Shown here piece by piece: positions 18,339 through 27,350 of a stretch of 64,000 nucleotides of DNA; positions within the stretch are counted from its first letter, which is position 1, and every line of letters begins with the position of its first letter. This DNA comes from Streptomyces sp. CA-210063. GTDB taxonomy: Bacteria; Actinomycetota; Actinomycetes; Streptomycetales; Streptomycetaceae. The notes below the pieces were generated by a model. That model saw only the letters and a list, made by a program, of their open reading frames with translations. It was not told where the DNA came from and searched no databases. The stretch spans positions 10,788,001 through 10,852,000 of the forward strand of contig NZ_CP102512.1 in assembly GCF_024612015.1 (NCBI RefSeq), in the 5' to 3' direction. A program made the translations under genes and the position numbers.

Positions 18339-19267
18339 CAGGCGGCCTTTCGAGGGGCGTCGACGGGAGCACTGTGGTACTCGACGGCGTCGCTGGTGAG
18401 TTCCATGAAGGCGGTCTCCAAGGAGACGGACTGCGGGGTCAGTTCGTACAGCGCCACCCCGTGCTGAGCGGCGATCGCCCCGATCTCACGGGCGTCGCGT
18501 CCGGAGACCAGCAATTCCTCTTCGGAGGAGGAGCTGATCGTGACGTCCGGGCCGGCCAGCAGCGAACGCAGCTTGCCGGCCTCGGTGGTGGAGACCTTGA
18601 CGCCCCCGCCGCCGGCCGCGCGGGTGAAGTCGTCCACTGTGGTGTCCGCGAGCAGCCGGCCGCGTCCGATGATCACCAGGTGGTCGGCGATCAGCGCGGT
18701 CTCGCTCATCAGGTGCGAGGAGAGCATCACGGCCCGCCCCTCGTCCGCCAGGCGGCGCAGCAGGTTGCGCACCCACAGCACGCCCTCGGGGTCGAGACCG
18801 TTGACCGGTTCGTCGAGCATGACGATGGCCGGGTCGCCGAGGAGGGCCGCGGCGATGCCGAGCCGCTGGCCCATGCCGAGCGAGAAGGCGCCCACGCGCT
18901 TGTCGGCCACGCTGGTCAGCCCGGCCAGCTCCATCACCTCCTCCACCCGGCTTCGCGCGATGCCGTGGGTGTGCGCCAGCGCCATCAGGTGGTTGACGGC
19001 GGTACGTCCCGGGTGGACGGACTTGGCCTCCAGCAGGGAGCCGATCTCCTGCAGCGGTGCGGCGTGCTTCAGGTAGGTGCGTCCGTTGACAGTGACCGAA
19101 CCCCCGGTGGGGAAGTCCAGGCCGATGATCATGCGCATCGTGGTGGACTTGCCTGCGCCGTTGGGGCCGAGGAAGCCGGTCACCTCACCCGGTTTGACGG
19201 TGAAGGACAGGTGGTCGACGACCGTCTTGTCCCCGTACCGCTTCGTCAGCTCACGTGCTTCGATCAT
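18338..19267 (-). CDS. ABC transporter ATP-binding protein
   Basis: A 309-residue ATPase with Walker A GPNGAGKST (34-42), signature FSLGMGQ (128-134) and Walker B AIVMLDEP (147-154), followed by a SSHLMSE switch-region match. ATG 19267 gives the family-standard start MIEARELTKRYG; an in-frame ATG 30 bp upstream is less likely. It leads the operon with the permease, kinase and regulator. A perfect 26-bp palindrome lies about 109 bp upstream and may be the control site. Confidence 0.92.
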   Translation of the reverse strand: MIEARELTKRYGDKTVVDHLSFTVKPGEVTGFLGPNGAGKSTTMRMIIGLDFPTGGSVTVNGRTYLKHAAPLQEIGSLLEAKSVHPGRTAVNHLMALAHTHGIARSRVEEVMELAGLTSVADKRVGAFSLGMGQRLGIAAALLGDPAIVMLDEPVNGLDPEGVLWVRNLLRRLADEGRAVMLSSHLMSETALIADHLVIIGRGRLLADTTVDDFTRAAGGGGVKVSTTEAGKLRSLLAGPDVTISSSSEEELLVSGRDAREIGAIAAQHGVALYELTPQSVSLETAFMELTSDAVEYHSAPVDAPRKAA

Positions 19268-19375
19268 GCGTCTGGCCTTTGCCTCGAACTCGCCCACGGA
19301 CGTACCGCGGCATCTGCTTCGAAGCTAAGGGGGTGGTCGGTCGCGGGCCTGGGACCACGGGAGACACTTCGGCGT

Positions 19376-19401
19376 CCGAGTGGTACCGCGGTACCACTCG
19401 G
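19376..19401. promoter_or_regulatory. Perfect 26-bp palindrome upstream of the ABC exporter/two-component operon
   Basis: The left arm CCGAGTGGTACCG is followed immediately by its exact reverse complement, with no spacer. A second hairpin, TCGCCA-TCTG-TGGCGA (19405-19420), lies just beyond. Lack of a loop and of a T tract argues against a terminator. It is probably an operator, perhaps for the NarL-type regulator encoded in the same operon. Confidence 0.5.
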
Positions 19402-19506
19402 GTGTCGCCATCTGTGGCGATATGGTGCTAATTCACCTGCTTGTTGGCCCTGTCGAGGCTGGGGGCGGAGTGCTTTCTTGACGCCTGGCGGGGTGTCACC
19501 GAGCCG

Positions 19507-19890
19507 CTATGGGCATGCAGATCTTTGACTCGTCTTTTTGACCTTGGTCTGGGTGGAGTCGGGAGCGAGGTACGTCGCAACGCCGGCTGGTGTGCGAAGG
19601 CGGGCGGTTGAAGGGTTGATGTGGTGGCCGTGTGCTTCCAGGAGTGGGCGGACCTCCTGTTTCGCGCGGCTGATAGTCGGGGCGGTGACGCCGAAGAGTT
19701 CGCCGAGGAGGTCCATGGTCGCGAGTCTGCGCAGGTGGAGCACGGTGACCAGGACCCGGTCGGCTGGGGTGAGCTTGGCTTTGGCTCCTGTGCCAGGGGC
19801 CACCAGGCGCTCGTGACCGCGGTTGTGACTTGTGGCTGATGCACAGGACCGCCGGTATCCGCGGCTCGAACCGTGCGTGGCTCATCCACT
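19507..19890 (-). pseudogene. Transposase N-terminal remnant
   Basis: The minus strand encodes ADRVLVTVLHLRRLATMDLL and GVTAPTISRAKQEVRPLLEA, the helix-turn-helix region of an actinobacterial transposase, then THHINPSTARL-like text and a stop at 19507. No catalytic domain or terminal repeats are visible. It abuts the 3' end of the LAL regulator gene. The IS family cannot be assigned safely. Confidence 0.5.
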
Positions 19891-22728
19891 CAAGGAAGGC
19901 CTCGGCGTGCGCCCCGCCATCAGGCCCGCCAGAGCTGCCCGCGATGAGACTCCCGTCTTGCGGTAGACCCGGGAGATGTGGGTCTCGACCGTGCGGCGGC
20001 TCAGGCAGAGTCGTTCGGCGATCGCCGGGCTGGTGAGGCCGTCGGCGACGAGGTCGGCGATCTCCCGTTCGCGGGCGGTCAGTTCGGCGAGGCGGCGCTC
20101 GGGCCCGTCAGCGGCGGCGGCCACCGCCGGGCCAACCGCCTCGGCAAGACCGGTCAGCATCCCGCAGCCCCCGGCCACGGCGAGCCGCCGCCCCCGGTGC
20201 CAGGCCGCCTGCCCGCGCCGCGAGCCGTCCGGGTCCGCCGCCGACAGGGAGGCGCCGAAGAGCAGGGAGAACGCCTCCCAGAACACCCCTCCGCTGCGGG
20301 CGCTCTCGTCGGCCGCCGCCACGAACAGGTCCGCCGCCGCCTTGTCGTCACCGAGACCGAGGCGTATCTGCGCGGCGCTGCGCATGGCAGAGGCGCGCTG
20401 CACAGGCAGATCGAGCCGCTCGGCCTCCTCGCGGGCCCGCTCGGCCCAGTCCTTCGCCGCGTCCAGGTCACCCATGGTGACGGCGGCGGTCACCAGGACC
20501 TCCATGAACAGCGGACGCATGGAGGGCTGCATCCGCCGCAGGCCGGGGCCGCCGGCACGCAGGACCGCCTCCCGGGCACGAGCCGGGTCGCCGGCAGTGA
20601 GCGCCGCGTAGCCGAGTACACACCAAGCGATGGACGCCCACCAGTTGACGCTCAGACCCGCCGCGGCCACCGCCTCCTCGGCGGTGGCCAGTGGCCGCGG
20701 ATCGCCGGGTGGGCAGGCGTCGACCAGGGCGTGGGCCCTGGTGGCGAGGACGAAGGCGAGCAGTTCGTCACTGCCGATGCCGCGGGCGATGTCCTCGGCC
20801 TCCTCGGACAGTTCCACCGCCGACGCGAGCCGGCAGGTCTGGGTGCGCACGTGTGTCTTGCACAGGAGAAGGTGGGGCAGGAGGTAGATCTGGCCGGTGC
20901 GGCGGGCAATGGCCAGGCCGCGATCGGCGTGCCGCTCGGCGTCGGCGAAGCGCTCCAGGAACGCCTCCGCCCAGGCCAGCCGTACCAGCGGCTCGCACAG
21001 GCCGGCCAGATCGCCGTCCGGCAGCGAGTCCACGAGGGCCGCCGCCCGGCGGGTGAAGTCGTCCGCAGCGGCCGTTTCCCCCTCGTACGCCTCCCCAAGC
21101 GCCGCAACACTCAGCGCACCCGCCACCCCCGTCTCGTCCCCGAGGGAGCGAGCCACCTCCAGGGTGTGTGCCACCTCGGAGCGCACCGCCGGGTACGAGG
21201 TGTCGTGCGGGGCCGAGGAGCCCAGCTCCAGGCCCAGCGCCACCTGGTCGGCGAGCGACGGCGCGGGATCAGTGCGGTGCAACTCGCGGCGGAGCAGGGC
21301 GACCGCCTCCGAGTAACGTCCCAGATGGCGCTCCATGACGGCGCACAGCACGACAGCAGACGCCCGCGACCCCGTCCCGTCGCCCGGGTCGGGCAGGGCG
21401 ATCACCTGGTGCAACAGGTCCCGGCTCTCCCGGAGCCGGCCGCCGACGCCCAGCGCCCGGGCCCGCCGCAGCATCAACTCGCGCCGTCTGGCCGCGTGTT
21501 CCGGCGTATGCGGAAGATGCCGCAGCACCACCTCAAGCCAGTGCGCGCTGCTCGCGGGCGCCGTCTGCGCGGCCTGCTCGGCGGCCTCGTCCAGCACCGC
21601 CGCCGCCCGCGGGTCCCAGCCGGACAGCGACTGCTCGGCGTGGTGCGCCCGCCCGGCCAACGGGGCGCCGGTACGGGCGAGTTCGGCGCCGACGAGCCGG
21701 TGGATCTCCGTGCGCTGCCAGGGGGCGGTGCCGTCGCGGACGAGGCTGCGCAGCACGGGGTGACGCAGCGCGATCCGCCCGTGCGTGCCGGTGCGCAGCA
21801 GGTCGCGCCGGGTCAGTACGGCGAGATCGTCGGCCAGTTGCCCCGGCTCGTGGCCGGTCACCGGGCCGAGCAGCGCGGGCGTGGCGTGGTCGCCCAGAGC
21901 TGCCACCACTTGGACGAGCCGGCCCTGCGACGGCGTCAGCGGGGTCAGCTCGTCGAGCAGCAGCGCCCCGAGGCCGGTCGTGGACAGTCGGCTCACCGAC
22001 GCGCCCTCGCGGTGCGCCTGGAGCAGGGTCAGCAGGTACAGCGGGTTGCCCTCGCTCGCTGTGAAGAGGCGTACGGCCTGGTCGCGGGCCAGGTCAGGGG
22101 TGAGCAGTTCGACGCAGTCCCGCTCGGCGAGCGGGCCGAGGACCGTCCGCCGTACCGTGCCGGTCTCCATGCCGCGGGTGAGGGTCGCGGCAAGCGGCGC
22201 GGGGCTCTGCCGGTCGCGGCGGGCGAGGACCAGCAGGACGCGGGCGCGCACGGGGTGCCGTACGAGATGGTCGAGGAGCTCCAGCGACGCGGCGTCCGCC
22301 CAGTGCATGTCGTCCAGGACCACGACCAGCCCAGACGCCGCGGCGTGGGTCAACAGGGCGGCGGTGGCCCGGTGCAGGTGGAAGCGGTCCGTGCTGCGGG
22401 GAGCGCCGCTCAGCACCGGGGCGACCTCGGCAGCCTCCGGGAAGGATTCGACGGCCTCCGGGGCGAGGTCGGAGAAGGCGTCGGTGAACGGCTGGAACGG
22501 GATGTGACGTTCGTACTCCGTCGCCCGGCCGCGCAGCACCGCCGCCCCGCGCCGCGTCGCGGCCAGGCACAGCTCGTGGACCAGCCGGCTCTTGCCGATG
22601 CCCGCCTCACCGCCGACGTCCAGCACCGCCGGGCGGCCGGGCACGTCCCCCACCAGTTCCGCCAGCAGCCGGTCGAGCCGCGCGAGTTCCGCCTCTCTGC
22701 CGACCAGCGGTGTCCGTTCCGTCGTCAT
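19882..22728 (-). CDS. LAL-family LuxR-type regulator with AAA ATPase domain
   Basis: A 948-residue large ATP-binding LuxR regulator. ATG 22728 (MTTERTPLVGREAELARLDR) has GAGGGT upstream; the longer open frame above it is antisense to the WD40 gene. Walker A is GGEAGIGKS (39-47) and Walker B is LVVVLDDMHW. A long helical, TPR-like middle follows, and the LuxR helix-turn-helix is at the end (LTAREREIADLVADGLTSPA, ETHISRVYRKTGV). Such proteins activate catabolic or secondary-metabolite genes in response to an inducer. The target here is unknown; neither neighbour is a cluster gene. Confidence 0.93.
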   Translation of the reverse strand: MTTERTPLVGREAELARLDRLLAELVGDVPGRPAVLDVGGEAGIGKSRLVHELCLAATRRGAAVLRGRATEYERHIPFQPFTDAFSDLAPEAVESFPEAAEVAPVLSGAPRSTDRFHLHRATAALLTHAAASGLVVVLDDMHWADAASLELLDHLVRHPVRARVLLVLARRDRQSPAPLAATLTRGMETGTVRRTVLGPLAERDCVELLTPDLARDQAVRLFTASEGNPLYLLTLLQAHREGASVSRLSTTGLGALLLDELTPLTPSQGRLVQVVAALGDHATPALLGPVTGHEPGQLADDLAVLTRRDLLRTGTHGRIALRHPVLRSLVRDGTAPWQRTEIHRLVGAELARTGAPLAGRAHHAEQSLSGWDPRAAAVLDEAAEQAAQTAPASSAHWLEVVLRHLPHTPEHAARRRELMLRRARALGVGGRLRESRDLLHQVIALPDPGDGTGSRASAVVLCAVMERHLGRYSEAVALLRRELHRTDPAPSLADQVALGLELGSSAPHDTSYPAVRSEVAHTLEVARSLGDETGVAGALSVAALGEAYEGETAAADDFTRRAAALVDSLPDGDLAGLCEPLVRLAWAEAFLERFADAERHADRGLAIARRTGQIYLLPHLLLCKTHVRTQTCRLASAVELSEEAEDIARGIGSDELLAFVLATRAHALVDACPPGDPRPLATAEEAVAAAGLSVNWWASIAWCVLGYAALTAGDPARAREAVLRAGGPGLRRMQPSMRPLFMEVLVTAAVTMGDLDAAKDWAERAREEAERLDLPVQRASAMRSAAQIRLGLGDDKAAADLFVAAADESARSGGVFWEAFSLLFGASLSAADPDGSRRGQAAWHRGRRLAVAGGCGMLTGLAEAVGPAVAAAADGPERRLAELTAREREIADLVADGLTSPAIAERLCLSRRTVETHISRVYRKTGVSSRAALAGLMAGRTPRPSLSG

Positions 22729-23056
22729 ACCCTCACGCCCCCCGCGACAGTTGGTGCCCCCGCACATCCTGTCGTACGCCACTGACAACCTGTGGCTTCG
22801 TGTCCTCGATCTCACACCGCGTCGACGGCTACGCGTCGACGGCGAGCCGCCGGCCCGAGCGGGTGGGCGTCGATCAGCGCGGGACGGGCAACCCTCGTCC
22901 GGGTGGGACGGGTGGGCCGAACCGATGCGGAAACTACGTAACTGATCTACGTAACAACACGATCGTCCCGGCCCGACGCCCGGGGAAGAATCAAGACCCG
23001 TAGGGGCCGCGGCCGTTGCCGCAACGGGAAGGCTCCGGGGATCTCGGGGAGGGCGG
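22729..23056. promoter_or_regulatory. Intergenic region with a CTACGTAAC direct repeat
   Basis: This 328-bp divergent gap lies between the LAL regulator and the WD40 gene. It holds two exact copies of CTACGTAAC at 22934-22942 and 22947-22955, period 13, about 100 bp before the WD40 start. A related pair (CTACGCAA then CTACGTAT, period 12) lies at 28369-28388 upstream of the lipoprotein gene at 27351-28277. They may be regulator half-sites. No gene was seen in the gap. Confidence 0.4.
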
Positions 23057-24103
23057 ATGTTGATCGCCGGCGTAGTGGCGGGGATCGTCCTGATCGTCGT
23101 ATGGGTGGTCCGGCGGTCGGACGGCCGGTACCGGTTCCGGCCGTCGTTCGAGGCGGCCTGCGAGGTCACGGTCGGCGGCCAAAGACTCGTGGCGTACTCC
23201 GGGCACCGCAAGGTGATCCGCCTCGCGGACCCGGCCACGCGCGAGGACACGGCGGTCCTCACGGACTCGCGCACCTGGATCCGTACGCTGTGCGAGGTCG
23301 ACGTCGACGGCAGGCCCCTGCTGGCGTCCGGCGGCCGGGACGGGGTCGTCCGGCTCTGGGATCTGGAGAACCGAGGCGCGCTGGTGGCCTCCCTCACCGG
23401 TCACCGCGGCTGGGTGTACGGACTGTGCACGGTGCGGGTCTCGGGGCGCGACCTGCTGGCCTCGGCGGGCCGGGACGGCGCGATACGCATCTGGGACCCG
23501 CGCGACGGCCGGCTGGTGCGCACGATCGACACCGGCCCCCGGAGGGGGTGGACCTTCGCCCTGTGTCAGGTGCGGACGGGCGGGCGAACGCTGCTCGCGG
23601 CTGGGCACGGCAACGGCACAGTGACCCTGTGGCACGCCGAGTCCGGGCATGCGGCACTGGAGCTGACCGCGCACAACCGCGCCGTGTGGACCCTGTGCGA
23701 GGTGTCCGACGGTGACCGCGCCCTGCTCGCCACCTCCGGCTGGGACGGGGTCGTCCGACTGTGGGACGTGGAGGCACCGCGGGAGGAACGGGCGTTCACG
23801 GCCGGCGTCGGGCCCGTGTACGCCCTGTGCCAGGCGGAGGCGGGGGACCGCACGCTCCTCGTCGCCGGCGGGGACGGGCCGGGCACCGCTGTCTGGGACC
23901 CGTTCACCGGCGAGCGCGCCGGCGACCTGGGCATGGACCTCGCCGGCTTCGTCAGCGGCCACGGCTGGGTACGCGCCGCCTGCCAGGTCCGGCCTGCGCA
24001 GGGCCCACCGCTGATCCTCACCGCGGGGTACGACGACGGAGTACGCGTGTGGGACGTGGCGAAGCAGATCGGTTCGCCTCCTCCGGAGAGAAGAGCGTCC
24101 TGA
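23057..24103 (+). CDS. Membrane-anchored WD40-repeat protein
   Basis: A 348-residue protein with one N-terminal membrane segment (MLIAGVVAGIVLIVVWVV) and a WD40 beta-propeller. Repeat ends are visible as GVVRLWDLE, GAIRIWDPR, TVTLWHAE, GVVRLWDVE, TAVWDPF and GVRVWDVA, with each blade carrying a G-W-V/T-x-x-LC element. The ATG follows a GGGGAGGGC site. A propeller this small probably acts as a protein-binding platform. There is no attached kinase or ATPase domain, so its role is unknown. Confidence 0.85.
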   Translation: MLIAGVVAGIVLIVVWVVRRSDGRYRFRPSFEAACEVTVGGQRLVAYSGHRKVIRLADPATREDTAVLTDSRTWIRTLCEVDVDGRPLLASGGRDGVVRLWDLENRGALVASLTGHRGWVYGLCTVRVSGRDLLASAGRDGAIRIWDPRDGRLVRTIDTGPRRGWTFALCQVRTGGRTLLAAGHGNGTVTLWHAESGHAALELTAHNRAVWTLCEVSDGDRALLATSGWDGVVRLWDVEAPREERAFTAGVGPVYALCQAEAGDRTLLVAGGDGPGTAVWDPFTGERAGDLGMDLAGFVSGHGWVRAACQVRPAQGPPLILTAGYDDGVRVWDVAKQIGSPPPERRAS

Positions 24104-24123
24104 TCGCCCACCCGTAACCGTTC

Positions 24124-25554
24124 CTAAGGACTGAGCGGGTGTGAGTCCTGTTGCCAGGATTCATGCTCAGCCGAACACGCCGAACGGTGCTGGGTGTTCT
24201 GGTTGCCCGCGTTCGCTCCGCGTCCGGGCGGCACGCATCTGGTGCGTGGTCCGGGGATGCGGGGGCGGGTTCCCTCACGCCCGGGGATGCCTGGTCGGGC
24301 CTGGGCGGTCCGATGCCCCGCACGATCACTCTGGTCGTGTGGGGGCGGTGCCGTCCGTCGCCGGATCGGGTGTCCCTGGGCGCGTCTTCCGATCGCCGCG
24401 GCGGCCGCGCCGTGGCGAGTGGTGGTGCGGGTGGTGCGGGTGAGGGGCTTCTGCCAGTGCTGGGCGCCCCAGCGGCTGGTGTAGGCCGGGTCCACCGCGA
24501 TGACCGCGATGCCAGTGTGGTCGGCCATGGAGGTGAGCCGGGCGCGCAGGCGGGCGGTGGGCATGCCGGAGATGAGCTGCCGACAGCGTTTGTGGCGGCC
24601 GTGTTTCTCGCGGGTCTTCTCGGCGGTGAAGTCCAGGTCCTCCACCGCGATCGCCTTCACCCCGCACGACCTGGCCCAGTGCAGCAGGCGGGTCAGGGCG
24701 TGGCGGATCCGGGCGTCGCGGTGCTGGGCGGTTCCGGACAGGTCGTAGAAGAAGCGGCGCGGGTCGCCGACCGGGTTGCCGTGCGTGTCCAGGCGCCATG
24801 CGGCGAGGTGGTCGGCGTTCATGTCGACACCGATCACCCCCTGGGCGAGAACGGCGGCCAGCGGGAGGGTGGGGGTGGGCGGGACCTGCCACGAGGCGGT
24901 CAGGTACCAGCGGTCCCGGTCGACGTCCAGGTGGATGCGGTAGGCGACCGCCCGGTTGGCCGCGACACGGTCAGCCCACTCGGCGCCCCGATGCGCGAAC
25001 GCGACCCGGCCCGCGAGGACGTACCGCCCGTGCGGGGCGTTCGCCAGATACGCGAGCGGAGCGGGCAGCTTGATACTCACCTCGTCTGCAGGGCTGACGC
25101 GGATCGTCTCGTTGCCGTAGCGCTTGCCGGACTCACCGTCGGCGGCGAGGAACCAGCGCTCGGCCTCCCACCGCCGACGCCACCCGGCCCCGGTGAGCCC
25201 GGCGGCCTCCAGATGGTGCCGGGTGCGGGCCAGACGTTTGCCGCCACGCACCACACGCACGACGCCCGCTTCCCGGTCGGCCCGCTCGGCATCCAGGCGG
25301 TCTTGCAGCACGTGCAGGCGACGCGCCTTGGCATGCCACTCCCGCCGGGACCGGTAACCACCCGGCGCCTGCTTGGAGCCTTTCTGCCCGACGGGCAGGG
25401 ACAGACGGTGCGTGATGGTGGTAATGCCCGCTTCCAGGCCCTGGATGTACGCCCACTGGCTACGGCGGGCCAGCGCCCACTGGTCGTGCGACGCCTTGGT
25501 GATACTGCCCGCCCAGCGTGACGACGACAACGGCGTCAGCTCACGCTTACGCAC
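24124..25554 (-). CDS. tnpB: TnpB-like IS605-family protein, probably nuclease-impaired
   Basis: About 476 residues from GTG 25554. RuvC-like motifs are visible: Asp in GVIGVDMNADHLA and Glu in AIAVEDLDF, then VDPAYTSRWGAQHW. The position where I expect the third RuvC Asp (TRHDAA in related proteins, from memory) reads TRHGAA here, and no CxxC zinc ribbon follows DPAYTS. The frame is open upstream to 25628 with plausible text (RDGLEHSADAWA), so the start is uncertain and the N-terminus may be truncated. No TnpA is present. TnpB proteins are RNA-guided nucleases; loss of the third acidic residue would make this one inactive or regulatory. It abuts the headless MFS gene. Confidence 0.75.
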   Translation of the reverse strand: MRKRELTPLSSSRWAGSITKASHDQWALARRSQWAYIQGLEAGITTITHRLSLPVGQKGSKQAPGGYRSRREWHAKARRLHVLQDRLDAERADREAGVVRVVRGGKRLARTRHHLEAAGLTGAGWRRRWEAERWFLAADGESGKRYGNETIRVSPADEVSIKLPAPLAYLANAPHGRYVLAGRVAFAHRGAEWADRVAANRAVAYRIHLDVDRDRWYLTASWQVPPTPTLPLAAVLAQGVIGVDMNADHLAAWRLDTHGNPVGDPRRFFYDLSGTAQHRDARIRHALTRLLHWARSCGVKAIAVEDLDFTAEKTREKHGRHKRCRQLISGMPTARLRARLTSMADHTGIAVIAVDPAYTSRWGAQHWQKPLTRTTRTTTRHGAAAAAIGRRAQGHPIRRRTAPPPHDQSDRAGHRTAQARPGIPGREGTRPRIPGPRTRCVPPGRGANAGNQNTQHRSACSAEHESWQQDSHPLSP

Positions 25555-25604
25555 CGCCCACGCATCAGCGGAATGCTCCAGACCGTCCCGGCAACGCGCC
25601 CCTC

Positions 25605-26111
25605 TCCCTGGGAATCTCCGCCCGTCTCAACGCCCGCTTCGGTGAGCGCAACGTCCTGCTGGCGGGCGTCGTGCTCCTCATCGGCGTCCTCGCCCTCCTC
25701 GCCCGCGTCCCCGTGCAGGCCAGTTACGCCGTCGACCTCCTCCCGGTCATGCTGCTCGCCGCGGGCTTCGGCCTCGCGCTGCCGGCACTGACCACACTCG
25801 GTATGTCCGGCGCGAACGAGGAGGACGCCGGTCTCGCGTCCGGCCTGTTCAACACCACCCAGCAGATCGGAATGGCGCTGGGTGTCGCGGTCCTGTCCAC
25901 CCTGGCCGCCTCCCGTACTGAGAGCCTCGCGGCGGAGGGCCGGACGGCGGCCGAGGCACTGACCGGCGGCTACCGGCTCGCCTTCGCGGTGGGCGCGGGT
26001 CTCCTGGTCATCGCCTTCGCCGTCGCCTTCACGATGCTGCGCCGCCCCGAGCGGCAGGCCGCCCAGGAGCCGGCCGCCGACACACCGGCTCCCGCCCACG
26101 CCGCCGCCTGA
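25605..26111 (+). pseudogene. MFS transporter (DHA2 type), C-terminal fragment only
   Basis: The frame encodes LNARFGERNVLL, membrane segments (AGVVLLIGVLALLARV, LPVMLLAAGFGLALPALTTL), the conserved SGLFNTTQQIGMALGVAVLS and a last segment before a Pro/Ala tail. This is the final third of a 14-TM drug exporter of the EmrB/QacA type; normally about 500 residues are present, here about 165. Everything upstream is replaced by the TnpB element, and no N-terminal half was found on its other side. It is therefore a deletion-truncated gene. The PPOX gene 48 bp downstream may once have shared its transcript. Confidence 0.85.
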
Positions 26112-26159
26112 ACCGCCCTTTCACCCACCCACACCCCGACCACCGAAAGGCTGATCCCC

Positions 26160-26598
26160 ATGAGCGAGAACACCGCCACCGAGACCACCACCGGCACCAC
26201 CAGGAACGACGGCCCGGCCCCCCGGGTGCTCACCGACCAGGAGCTCTCCCAGCTGCTGCGACAGCAGCAGTTCGGCGTGCTCGCGAGCGTCAGGAGCACG
26301 GGCCACCCGCACCTGTCGACCGTCCTCTACGACTGGAACGCCGAGGAGCGCGTACTGCGCGTCTCCTCCACCGCCGACCGCCTCAAGGTCCGCCAGCTGC
26401 GCCGCGACCCGCACACCTCACTGCACGTCAGCGGCCCGGACGTCTGGTCGTTCGCCGTGGCGGAGGGCGAGGCGGAGATAGTGGACCCGGCCGACGGGGC
26501 GGCCCCCGGCGAGCAGCCGCTGCCCGACCGGCGCGTGACGATCCTGATCCGGGTCCCGCCTGTACGGGACCGCCCTGGACATCCCCGCCCAGGACTGA
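26160..26598 (+). pseudogene. PPOX-class FMN/F420-binding oxidoreductase, frameshifted near its end
   Basis: Starts at ATG 26160 (AAAGG upstream) with LLRQQQFGVLASVRSTGHPHLSTV, a split-barrel pyridoxamine-oxidase-like fold, and VSGPDVWSFAVAEGEAEI. After DRRVTILIRV the frame shifts: the family-typical ending RLYGTALDIPAQD and its stop (26596-26598) lie in the next frame. One base is missing around 26553-26557. The region before DRRV also looks shorter than usual, suggesting an internal deletion. Unshifted, the frame would run to 26690 with meaningless text. Confidence 0.7.
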
Positions 26599-26763
26599 GG
26601 ACTACTCAGTGCGTACGCTTCCTAGATAAGTTGATCTTCGAGGGCATCGCTGCAGGTCAGCTTGGCTTTGAGGCGTTCATGACTGTATGATCTAAGCTTA
26701 ACGAGCGCTTGGTCCTGCGGTGGTGACTGGTTCGCAGATCAGGCATCTCGCCAGGGGGTCGCG

Positions 26764-27237
26764 CTAGCTGGGCGGCCACCGGAGAGTGTGCCCACCGAAC
26801 GACATCAGCGGCGAGCCGGGTCCGCGCACCCCGTCCTCGTACCGCCAGTAGCTCAGGCCGAAGGTCCCGGTGAGGAACCCGGCGAGGAAGCCCAGCGCCA
26901 GCGGGCCCACCGGGTTGGGGGCCCCCTCCTCGGCCACTTGCCCGCCTACCTCGAAGATCGCCACCCCGAACCCGAGCGCCGCCGCTACCCCGGCCAGGCC
27001 CAGCACCAGCCACGCCCACCGGCGGCTCCTGGTCGCCGCGACACTGAGCACCTTGAACTTCAGCGGTTTCTGGCAGCTCCCGCATTCCAGCGCCTCCACC
27101 CGTCGGCCCTTCTCCGGCCGCTCGATGTCGATCGGATAGAGAGCAAACTGGCGGACGACATGGCTGCTGTGGATGTCCTTGGACACCATGTGCGCATATC
27201 TCAGACCTGGATACGGCCCCAATTCCCGCTTACCCAT
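26764..27237 (-). CDS. Small membrane protein with a CxxC motif, function unknown
   Basis: A 157-residue protein with a soluble N-terminal part carrying CGSC (near residue 53) and two hydrophobic segments (WAWLVLGLAGVAAALGFGVA and VGPLALGFLAGFLTGTFGLS). GGGAGG lies before ATG 27237. The promoter side carries an AT-rich palindrome CAGATATCTG (27254-27263), unusual for this DNA. I do not recognise the family. It stands alone between the PPOX remnant and a lipoprotein gene. Confidence 0.7.
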   Translation of the reverse strand: MGKRELGPYPGLRYAHMVSKDIHSSHVVRQFALYPIDIERPEKGRRVEALECGSCQKPLKFKVLSVAATRSRRWAWLVLGLAGVAAALGFGVAIFEVGGQVAEEGAPNPVGPLALGFLAGFLTGTFGLSYWRYEDGVRGPGSPLMSFGGHTLRWPPS

Positions 27238-27350
27238 AGCAGCCTCCCTATATCAGATATCTGTCGGACCGTCCCGACAATCGGTCAGTCCTTCCCCCGC
27301 CAGCTATTCCGTGAACCCACGGCCCCGTCGGTCGCCGGGTCCTCACATGC

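Noticed and set aside
22729..23397. A longer LAL regulator starting at 23397
   Set aside because: The extra 220 residues are antisense to the WD40 gene and show no domain, while ATG 22728 has a ribosome site and a typical family start.
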